This document shows positions 54,975-61,741 of a stretch of 64,000 nucleotides of DNA, piece after piece (position 1 is the stretch's first letter; each line of letters begins with the position of its first letter). The position numbers and the translations under genes were made by a program. Origin of the DNA: Anatilimnocola floriformis (GTDB taxonomy: Bacteria; Planctomycetota; Planctomycetia; Pirellulales; Pirellulaceae); the NCBI RefSeq assembly GCF_024256385.1, contig NZ_JAMLFW010000003.1, positions 62,001-126,000 on the forward strand, in the 5' to 3' direction. The notes beneath the pieces are model-generated. The model made no database searches, was not told the DNA's origin, and saw only the letters and a list, made by a program, of their open reading frames with translations.

Positions 54975-57173
54975 CTACTTCAGCAGGAACTGCAGCGCGG
55001 CGTCGGTGTCCTTGCTCTCAGCAACGGTCAACTTCTTATCATCCCCTGCAGCGCGATAGGCAGCCGCTGTCAGCTGCAGCGCATCGGGTTTTTCTCCGCC
55101 GACCCAGAGTGCGCCGGGAGCGCCGAGCGCGAGGAGGGCGGGAATGTCGCCGTACTTCGCGCTACCGGGCAAAAAGTTGAGTGCGCGATAGTCGTCGACG
55201 CCGGCAAAGCGAAAGCCAGCCGTGTTGATCGCTGCCGTGTGCACCGCATCGCCGGCGACTGCACGAGCGAGCGCGGCAATCGGCGCCGTGCCATCGAGCG
55301 CGACCAGATCGATTCGCTCTGGCTTGTCGGGATGATTCTTGGCAAAGGAAATCATCGTTAGCACATCGTGAGCTCGCTGGGCGATGAGGGCCTGGTTGTA
55401 GCCATAGGTGTAACCAGCGAACTCGCGCGGATTTTTTACGACGCGGTTTTGCTTCACTGGTTCGCCGTCCGACAGAAACTCGCCTTGCGAAAACAGATCG
55501 ACACCAGCGATGGCCACGCCTTGCTTCAGCAACTTGCGAATCTCGGCGGTCGGTTTGCCGTCGCTATCGATCAGGCCCGCCTTGCCTTTTTCGCTCAACC
55601 AGATCACGACTCGCTTGTTCCAGTTCTCGGGCAGAAAAAACATCGCCGGCAGCTGTTCGCTGTGGCGCTTGTTTTTCACGATGCCCAGGTACTGTGTCAT
55701 GTCACCTTTGTTGCTTTCGCTGACCTGCAGGTAATCGAGATCGCTCGCGGCCGGCAACTCGCGCTGCAGCACGGCCTGCCAACCGCCGCCAACCACTTCT
55801 CGCCACTTGGTCAGCGATTCCTTGTCGGTCGGCGTGAGCTTTTTCAGCTGCGCTTCGGCATCCTCGTGCCAGGTTTTGCAAACTTGTCGCTCTACGTCAT
55901 CGCCACCCTTCGGCTGCGGATGTTGCTCGTTCCAAACAGTCAGATCTTTTTGCTCGAGGCGTTTAAAATCTTCTTCGACGACCGGCTCGGGAATGCCGAG
56001 CTTGAAAAACTTGTTGACCCAACCATACATCGCGCTGCGACTTGGATAGTTGTAGTTGTGCTGGAAGTGATAGTTCGGCAGGAGCATCACGTTCTTCGGC
56101 GCGCCCATCATTTCGTAATGCTTGAGGATTTCCGGAAAGCCCTTGGTCGACATTTCCTTCGTCCAGTCGTTGGCGCCGGTCATTCCTTGCGGCTTCGGGG
56201 CAAAGAGGGCGGCGAACTCGATGTTACCGGTGTTCACGCGCAGGCAGCTGGCGTTCTCGCACGTGCAGCCGCCTTGCATCGAAGTCGAAACCATCACGGC
56301 GGGGAACGACAACGTCACGCGATCGTCGATGCCGGCGAGCAGAAACGTTTGCGTGCCGCCGCCGCTCGCGCCGGTGATGCCGACGCGCGTTCTGTCGATC
56401 GGCGTTTTATCGATGTTCGGCAGGTCGAGCACAAAATCGAGCGACCGCACCGAGCTCCACGTTTGCAAACCCATGATCGATTGCAGCCGAGCTTCGGCTT
56501 GCGGGCTGTAGAGTCCCCAGTTCTCAGGCTTGTTCATTTCGGGCCGCTGCTTGGCGAAGCGATGGGCCAACTCGAACGACAGCTGCTGGCTGTCGGCGTA
56601 ACCGATCATGTCGTATTGAAACACGACGCAGCCCATGCGCGCGAGACCGACGCAGCACGACTGCAACGGATTGCGGCCGGCATCTTCGAACCGCTCGGCG
56701 CCGATGACGATCTGCTGTCGCGTCGTTTGCAAACCAGCGTCATGAAAACGACCGTTCGACCAATGCCCCTGGGCATAAAGCATCACCGGCAGCGGCCCGG
56801 TTTTTCCCTTCGGCTTGTAGAGGCTGCCGGTGACGTAGAAGCCCGGAAAGCTCTCGAAATAAACCCGCTCGACCGTGTAGTCACCCTGATCGACCAGGCC
56901 GTGGATCTTGGCATTCAGCGGCGTCTTGGTCGGCATTGGCCAGAGACCCTGCGACGCCAGAATCTGCCGCTTCACGGCGGCTTGCCGCGGGGCCCAAGCC
57001 TCGCGACTAGCCGGCGGCGTGAAGGGAAAATAACCGTCGAGATCCTTGGGATCGAGCAGTCGCACATCGTCGGGCCGCTTGCCGTCGGGCAGGGCCCGCG
57101 GTGCCTCGGCGGCTCGCAGGCTGCTCGTCGTAATGAAGCAAGTGAAAACGAAGAGCCAGCGGAGCACGTTCAT
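54975..57173 (-). CDS. Secreted double alpha/beta-hydrolase, acetyl-xylan-esterase-like
   Basis: 732 aa with a signal peptide ending near residue 22. Residues ~95-400 form an alpha/beta hydrolase: VMLYAQGHWS, then G-I-T-G-A-S270-GGGTQTF as nucleophile elbow, then VTLSFPAVMVST. Residues ~510-732 look like a second hydrolase-like half (VAIAGVDLFSQG, RAHDVLTMISF, RIDLVALDGTAP), whose expected G-x-S-x-G elbow is replaced by ALDGTAP, so it is probably inactive. The architecture resembles planctomycete acetyl-xylan-esterase/dienelactone-hydrolase proteins that deacylate polysaccharides. Convergent with the I9-like gene. Confidence 0.8.
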   Translation of the reverse strand: MNVLRWLFVFTCFITTSSLRAAEAPRALPDGKRPDDVRLLDPKDLDGYFPFTPPASREAWAPRQAAVKRQILASQGLWPMPTKTPLNAKIHGLVDQGDYTVERVYFESFPGFYVTGSLYKPKGKTGPLPVMLYAQGHWSNGRFHDAGLQTTRQQIVIGAERFEDAGRNPLQSCCVGLARMGCVVFQYDMIGYADSQQLSFELAHRFAKQRPEMNKPENWGLYSPQAEARLQSIMGLQTWSSVRSLDFVLDLPNIDKTPIDRTRVGITGASGGGTQTFLLAGIDDRVTLSFPAVMVSTSMQGGCTCENASCLRVNTGNIEFAALFAPKPQGMTGANDWTKEMSTKGFPEILKHYEMMGAPKNVMLLPNYHFQHNYNYPSRSAMYGWVNKFFKLGIPEPVVEEDFKRLEQKDLTVWNEQHPQPKGGDDVERQVCKTWHEDAEAQLKKLTPTDKESLTKWREVVGGGWQAVLQRELPAASDLDYLQVSESNKGDMTQYLGIVKNKRHSEQLPAMFFLPENWNKRVVIWLSEKGKAGLIDSDGKPTAEIRKLLKQGVAIAGVDLFSQGEFLSDGEPVKQNRVVKNPREFAGYTYGYNQALIAQRAHDVLTMISFAKNHPDKPERIDLVALDGTAPIAALARAVAGDAVHTAAINTAGFRFAGVDDYRALNFLPGSAKYGDIPALLALGAPGALWVGGEKPDALQLTAAAYRAAGDDKKLTVAESKDTDAALQFLLK

Positions 57174-57315
57174 CGTCGACTTTCCGAGAGCAAGGCGGTG
57201 GGATCAGTAGCGGTCAAGCTCCGCGTGGCGTCTTATCCAGCGAGCGGCGGATAGTGTAACGCTGCCCTGGCGGCGGAGCCAGCTTTTTCCGGCGGTTGCG
57301 CGGCCCGTCAGACCG

Positions 57316-57344
57316 TTGCCACGTCTGGCCGTCGCTGGTAAACT
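57316..57344 (+). promoter_or_regulatory. Promoter of the tRNA-His gene
   Basis: TTGCCA (57316-57321) and TAAACT (57339-57344) are separated by 17 bp, with five and four of six consensus bases respectively. Transcription would start near 57351, just upstream of the tRNA. Confidence 0.55.
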
Positions 57345-57356
57345 AACACGACTCGC

Positions 57357-57431
57357 GGTGGCTGTAGCTCAGTTGGTTAGAGCGCCAGATTGTGGATCTG
57401 GAAGTCGCGGGTTCAAGTCCCGTCAGCCACC
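57357..57431 (+). tRNA. tRNA-His (GTG)
   Basis: The cloverleaf is complete: acceptor arms GTGGCTG (57358) and CAGCCAC (57424), D-arm GCTC/GAGC, anticodon stem CCAGA/TCTGG around TTGTGGA giving anticodon GTG, and T-arm GCGGG/CCCGT with GTTCAAGTC. The extra G at 57357 opposite C at 57431 is the G-1:C73 pair typical of tRNA-His. The CCA end is not encoded. It has its own promoter and terminator. Confidence 0.97.
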
Positions 57432-57441
57432 CTAAAGCAAT

Positions 57442-57470
57442 ACGGCCCCGCACTTTAGCGGGGCCGTTTT
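57442..57470 (+). terminator. Intrinsic terminator of tRNA-His
   Basis: ACGGCCCCGC (57442-57451) pairs perfectly with GCGGGGCCGT (57458-57467) around a 6-base loop and is followed by further Ts, 11 bp after the tRNA. The classic layout makes it a strong Rho-independent terminator. Confidence 0.88.
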
Positions 57471-57528
57471 CGTTGGTGGATCGGGCGGTTTTCAGCAATA
57501 GCCCTCTGTCATCGCAATGGCCGCTGCT

Positions 57529-58542
57529 TTAGTGCTTCAGCAGTCCATCCTTCAAGCTTTCGTGCCAAGCCTTCTTCTCGCGGTCGTACACGCCAAAGCC
57601 GGCGCCGAATTCCCAGTAGGCCCAGCTCCAGCCGCGTTTCTCGGCTTCGCCGGTGATGGCCTTCGTCCAACGCGCGCGACTTTCATCGTCGGCTTTGCTG
57701 AACGCGCCGAATTCGCCGAGGTAGATCGGGCGGTTGTTTTCCTTGGCCCATTTCGCCGTGGCGTCGAATTCCTTCGTGATCTCGCCGAGTTCCTTTTCGT
57801 CGCCGGTCCACTTCGTGCCGATCCACGGCGCCGAGTCCTTCACCCAGTGCGCGCCTTGGTGGGTGAATTTGAACGGGTTGTAGTAATGAACCGTGACGAT
57901 CAGGTTCGGGTCGTCCGGCAGCTTGAACTTGCTGAGGGCCCACATGCCGTTCCAGAAGGGCGGGCCGATGATCACGGGCCGCGTCGGGTTGCTCTCGCGG
58001 ACGGCGGCGAGGAGCGGCGGGATGATTTCGGTCCAGGCGTTGTCTTTGTTGAGCTCTTCATGCGGTTCGTTCATCAGCTCGAAAACCAAAAACGAGCCAC
58101 GATCCTTATAGCGGGTGGCGATCTGCTTCCAAATCGCAATGGCCCGCGGCAGTTCGCCCTTAGGATTTTTATCGAGCTCTTCGAAGTGATGATGGTTGAG
58201 CACGACTTTGAGCTTGGCATCCTCGGCTTGCTTCAGCAGTTGATCGATGCGCTCGAAAAACGCCGGCTCCACAACGAATGGCTCCGTCTTGCTCGCATGC
58301 GAAGTCCACTTCACCGGCAAACGGACGTGATCGAAGCCGGCTTGCTTGATGAGCGGAAAATATTCCGCCTCGATCTTCATCCCCCACTCGCCTTCCTTCG
58401 GCGCTTCGAGAGCATTGCCCAGGTTCACGCCCCGGCCGAGCGCTTTGTTGGCGGCGAAGATGTCCTCGGCGCTTGCGACATGCAGTCCGCAGGTGGCAAC
58501 CAAGCACATCGCGAGAAGGGATTTGGCGAAGAGAGAATTCAT
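57529..58542 (-). CDS. Secreted GH5 glycoside hydrolase (endoglucanase-like)
   Basis: 337 aa from ATG 58542, chosen because it opens a standard signal peptide ending near HVASAED; longer frames upstream do not. GH5 hallmarks: GRGVNLGNALE, HVRLPVKW, VVLNHHHFEE, the acid/base E159 in FELMNEP, IVTVHYYNPF and the nucleophile E277 in IYLGEFGAF. It should cleave beta-1,4-linked glucans or mannans outside the cytoplasm; subfamily is not certain by eye. Upstream, a 246-bp gap holds hairpin repeats. Confidence 0.92.
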   Translation of the reverse strand: MNSLFAKSLLAMCLVATCGLHVASAEDIFAANKALGRGVNLGNALEAPKEGEWGMKIEAEYFPLIKQAGFDHVRLPVKWTSHASKTEPFVVEPAFFERIDQLLKQAEDAKLKVVLNHHHFEELDKNPKGELPRAIAIWKQIATRYKDRGSFLVFELMNEPHEELNKDNAWTEIIPPLLAAVRESNPTRPVIIGPPFWNGMWALSKFKLPDDPNLIVTVHYYNPFKFTHQGAHWVKDSAPWIGTKWTGDEKELGEITKEFDATAKWAKENNRPIYLGEFGAFSKADDESRARWTKAITGEAEKRGWSWAYWEFGAGFGVYDREKKAWHESLKDGLLKH

Positions 58543-58605
58543 GGTGTTCACCAAAGAGAGAGAGGATGACATCAACGACGCGTGACTTTCAGCTTGCTTC
58601 CGCGA

Positions 58606-58765
58606 CCACCGGCCTTGTGCGCCTTGTGCCGGTGGAGTGATCACTATTCAGCTAGCCAGTGATGGCCCCACGGGCACAAGGCCCATGGTCGCCGTATCTA
58701 GTTCTGCAGAATTTTGTAGCAGGCCAGTGAGCGCCCCGCTGGGACAAGCCCAGCGGTCGCGTATG
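58606..58765. repeat. Three related hairpins around ACAAG
   Basis: CCGCTGGG-ACAAG-CCCAGCGG at 58736-58756 is a perfect 8-bp stem; CCACGGGC-ACAAG-GCCCATGG at 58668-58688 is the same fold with one mismatch. Both have near-identical flanks (CCAGTGA before, GGTCGC after), so units 58655-58695 and 58723-58765 are direct repeats. A third hairpin at 58606-58635 (CCACCGGC/GCCGGTGG, loop with CTTGTG) is an inverted relative. All lie in the 246-bp gap between the GH5 and DUF1080 genes. Confidence 0.7.
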
Positions 58766-58788
58766 CGCAGACGCTTTCGAAACGAAAC

Positions 58789-59496
58789 TTACTTCGCGTC
58801 GATCACGCGGATCTTGATGTTGCGATAGGCCACTTCGTTGCCGTGGTCTTGCAAGCTGATCATGCCGCTGGTCGGTTTGCCGAAGAGAGGCATCGCCTTG
58901 AACTTGCTGGCGGCGACCTTCTCATCCCAATCCTTGCTTCCCTTCACGAAGTCGTAATACTTCGTGCCGTTCATCCACACGGTCGACTTCTCGGGCGAGA
59001 TCAGCACGCGGAGCTCGTTCCATTCACCAGCGGGCTTCGTCGCATCGACGCCGTCGGCTGGCTTGTAGAGCTGATACAACCAACCGGCCTTCTGCGGATC
59101 GTGGCCATCTTTGTTGTCTTGCACTTGGATTTCCGGGCCGGTCATCCAGGGCGTGCCGCCTTCGTCGGTGACGTGGAACATCAAGCCGCTGTTGCCACCC
59201 TTCGAAATCTTGTATTCGAGGACGAGTTCGAATGCGGTGTATTTGTCGGCAGTCACAATGTCGCCGGCGTTGTTGCCAGCGCGGGTCAGTTCGCCGTTCT
59301 TCACTTGCCAGCCGGGCGAGACGCTATCCTTCTTGAAATTCTTCCAGCCGTCGGTGGTCTTGCCGTCGAACAGCAACTTCCAACCGGCGGACTTTTCCTT
59401 GTCGGTGAGCGTGTTCGGCGCGGCGTCTTCGGCGAAGAGCGGCGCGGCGATGGTGATAACGAAGGCGAACGCGAAGAGACGGGAGAGCAGTTTCAT
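58789..59496 (-). CDS. Secreted DUF1080 (3-keto-disaccharide hydrolase fold) protein
   Basis: 235 aa from ATG 59496, with AGGAG eight bases upstream; a longer frame to 59562 is rejected because the signal peptide (MKLLSRLFAFAFVITIAAPL) begins here. The DUF1080 jelly-roll is clear: GWKLLFDGKTTDGWKNF, GGNSGLMFHV, PEIQVQDN, WNELRVLI and the end GMISLQDHGNEVAYRNIKI. Family members act on keto-glycosides or bind sugars. It is the last co-directional gene after the PPC/DUF1501 pair, separated by an inverted repeat. Confidence 0.92.
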   Translation of the reverse strand: MKLLSRLFAFAFVITIAAPLFAEDAAPNTLTDKEKSAGWKLLFDGKTTDGWKNFKKDSVSPGWQVKNGELTRAGNNAGDIVTADKYTAFELVLEYKISKGGNSGLMFHVTDEGGTPWMTGPEIQVQDNKDGHDPQKAGWLYQLYKPADGVDATKPAGEWNELRVLISPEKSTVWMNGTKYYDFVKGSKDWDEKVAASKFKAMPLFGKPTSGMISLQDHGNEVAYRNIKIRVIDAK

Positions 59497-59518
59497 GGAT
59501 TTACTCCTGAGGTGAGAT

Positions 59519-59588
59519 AGGTAGCCCGTAGCGTTAGCGAGGGAGTGCATTGCAGGGAACACACCCTCGCTAACGCTACGGGCTACCT
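59519..59588. repeat. Perfect inverted repeat (25-bp arms)
   Basis: Arms 59519-59543 and 59564-59588 are perfect reverse complements around a 20-bp centre; the left begins AGGTAGCCCGTAGCGTTAGC. It fills most of the 111-bp gap between the PPC-domain gene and the DUF1080 gene, both on the minus strand. It may be a mobile palindromic element and also end the upstream transcript. Confidence 0.9.
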
Positions 59589-59607
59589 GAGGAAGGCGAC
59601 TGTGATA

Positions 59608-60375
59608 TTACTCTGCCCGCAGTTCGAGCAGATAGGGGTGGCCGCCCGAGCCGCGGTCGTGGGCATCTAGCAAACCGAGATAAAACTTGCCGGCCGAGGT
59701 CGTCTTGTACTTGAGCAACGCGTCGCGATGCTCCGGCTGATCGTCGCTCTGCGCAAGAACCTGGCCGGCAGCATCGTAAAGAATCAACAGCGGATCGAGC
59801 GCCGAACCACGCCGCGCGGCGAAGGTTTCCGCCACGAGTGCCTGGCCCGCCTGAGCTTCGATTTCGAACACATCGACGTCGCGCTGCTGATGAACGCTGC
59901 CGACGATCGTCTGGCCCACAGCGAGCTTGTTGCATTTGCGAAAGGCTTCGTTGGGTTCCGATTCTGCTTGCAGTTTGTCTGCTGGTTTCACCGCGAGGTT
60001 GTAAGGCTGCGAAGTCCCATCCGGGTTTGTGACCGCCAGCTGCACATCGGCAGCGGCGAAATTTTCCGGCAGGGTGAACTCGATCTCGACAAAGGAATCG
60101 CCAATTTCGTTGGCGTTGATGCCGTTCGGCGGATTCGATTTCTCTTTCTTTTTCAGTTCGATCTTTGGCGGATTTTCGACGCCGGTGATCGCCACTTCAC
60201 TGGCGGTGTCGAGCTTCATTCCGCGCAGTGTGATCTTGGCAGCGACATTCGGCGAAACAACAAGCGGAGCCGCGAGGATGATCTTGGGACCATCCTTTTT
60301 CTCTGGCGGTTTGTCCTGTGCACTGGCGCTAGCAATCAACAGGCTGGCGACGACGATGAAAAAATGCTTAACCAT
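59608..60375 (-). CDS. Secreted protein with PPC (pre-peptidase C-terminal) domain
   Basis: 255 aa with a signal peptide ending near residue 19 (SASAQD). Residues ~30-125 are beta-rich, IPT/TIG-like; residues ~135-255 form a PPC domain, with ESEPNEAFRKCNKL, GSVHQQRDVDVFEIEAQAGQ and LDPLLILYDAAGQVLAQSDD typical. In planctomycetes this protein usually follows a DUF1501 gene, as here: its ATG overlaps the DUF1501 stop by 8 bp. It probably binds the same outside substrate. Confidence 0.88.
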   Translation of the reverse strand: MVKHFFIVVASLLIASASAQDKPPEKKDGPKIILAAPLVVSPNVAAKITLRGMKLDTASEVAITGVENPPKIELKKKEKSNPPNGINANEIGDSFVEIEFTLPENFAAADVQLAVTNPDGTSQPYNLAVKPADKLQAESEPNEAFRKCNKLAVGQTIVGSVHQQRDVDVFEIEAQAGQALVAETFAARRGSALDPLLILYDAAGQVLAQSDDQPEHRDALLKYKTTSAGKFYLGLLDAHDRGSGGHPYLLELRAE

Positions 60376-61696
60376 ACAGATCCGCGATCAGCGAGCCTTC
60401 GTCTAGAATTTCCAGCGGCCGACCGTCGGGCGTGTGGATGTGCTTGCGCGGATGAATGCCGAGGGCCGAGAGCATGGTGTACGCCACATCGGCCGGCTTG
60501 ACCGGTTGCTTCGTCGCGTGCGCGCCGATCTCGTCGGTTGCACCGATCACCTGGCCACCCTTCACGCCGGCGCCGGCCATGATCAGCGAGGCGGCGGGGC
60601 CCCAGTGGTCGCGGCCTTCGTCCTTGTTGATCTTCGGCGTGCGGCCGAATTCTCCCATGCACACGACGAGGGTCTCGTCGAGCAAGCCGCGCTCCTTCAT
60701 ATCGGCGAGGAAGGCCGAAAAGCCTTTGTCGAACTCGGGCAGTTTCTTATCGAGCGCAGGAAAAATCTTGCCGTGATGATCCCAGCCGCCGTAGTTCACG
60801 GTGACGAACGTGACGCCCCCTTCGACTAGCCGCCGCGCGAGAAGGCAGCTTTGACCAAACGTGCTCCGGCCGTACCGATCGCGCGTTTCGGCCGATTCCT
60901 TTTCGATGTCGAACGCCGCCTGCGCTTGCGGCGAGAGAATCATCTCTGCGGCCCGCTTCTGGAATTCGTCGTACGTCGCTACCTGATCGTTGCCGCGAAC
61001 TTGCTCACCGAGCGAATCGACGGCTTGCAGCAGGTTTTTACGGCGATTGAGCGAAGTATCGCTCAGCGGCTGCGAACGAGCGAGGTCGCGAACTTTGTAA
61101 CCGCCCGAGTTCGGATCACCAGCCTTGAACGATTCAAATCGACCGCCGAGGAAAGCACTGCGGCCGAGCTCCCAAGTGAACGATGGGTTGTTGGGAACCG
61201 ACACATACGGCGGCACTTGTGAGCGAAAGCCCGTCTCGTGCGCGACAACCGCGCCGATGGCAGGATAGTCGCCAAAAGCCGAGCCGAAGCGGCCACTCAT
61301 CACCCAGTTGGTCGCCGTTTCGTGATGATCGTTGTTGTGCGCGCCGCTGCGGATCAGCGTGTAAAGGTCATTCTGCTGCGCGAGGAGCGGCACGAGCTCG
61401 CCGTAGCTGATGCCCGGCAACTTCGTCTGAATCGTGCTGTACTTCCCTTTGATCTCGGCCGAGGCGTTCGGCTTGGGATCGAAACTATCGTGATGGCTCA
61501 AGCCACCGCCGAGATAAACGAGCACGATCGACTTGGCCCGCTTCTTCATTTCGGGCGCACCGCTCGCCGATTGAGCGGCCAGCAGATTCGCCAGCGAAAA
61601 CCCCAGCGGAGCGATGGCGCCCACGCGCAGAAAGTCACGCCGCTGCCAGCCGTTGCAAAATTGCTTCTTCGCACTATTTAAATTGATGTCGAGCAT
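60368..61696 (-). CDS. DUF1501 protein with Tat-type signal
   Basis: 442 aa. RRDFLRVGAIAPLGF near the N-terminus is a twin-arginine signal, so it is exported folded. The body is the DUF1501 (sulfatase-like) fold: LVYLGGGLSHHDSFDPKP, GAHNNDHHE, VTVNYGGWDHHGK, GEFGRTPKIN and DHWGPAASLIMAG. Metal-ligand Asp/His residues of the alkaline phosphatase superfamily fit these motifs, though activity is unproven. It is co-transcribed with DUF1549/DUF1553 (45-bp gap) and the PPC-domain gene. Confidence 0.93.
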   Translation of the reverse strand: MLDINLNSAKKQFCNGWQRRDFLRVGAIAPLGFSLANLLAAQSASGAPEMKKRAKSIVLVYLGGGLSHHDSFDPKPNASAEIKGKYSTIQTKLPGISYGELVPLLAQQNDLYTLIRSGAHNNDHHETATNWVMSGRFGSAFGDYPAIGAVVAHETGFRSQVPPYVSVPNNPSFTWELGRSAFLGGRFESFKAGDPNSGGYKVRDLARSQPLSDTSLNRRKNLLQAVDSLGEQVRGNDQVATYDEFQKRAAEMILSPQAQAAFDIEKESAETRDRYGRSTFGQSCLLARRLVEGGVTFVTVNYGGWDHHGKIFPALDKKLPEFDKGFSAFLADMKERGLLDETLVVCMGEFGRTPKINKDEGRDHWGPAASLIMAGAGVKGGQVIGATDEIGAHATKQPVKPADVAYTMLSALGIHPRKHIHTPDGRPLEILDEGSLIADLYG

Positions 61697-61741
61697 GTGT
61701 TTCCCTTGCCTTAGCCCCAGCTCCTAGTTCCCAGCCCCGCC

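Noticed and set aside
55368-57254. 628-residue plus-strand open frame
   Set aside because: Antisense to the double hydrolase, whose active-site motifs are clear; the translation is low in normal patterning and arginine/leucine-heavy.
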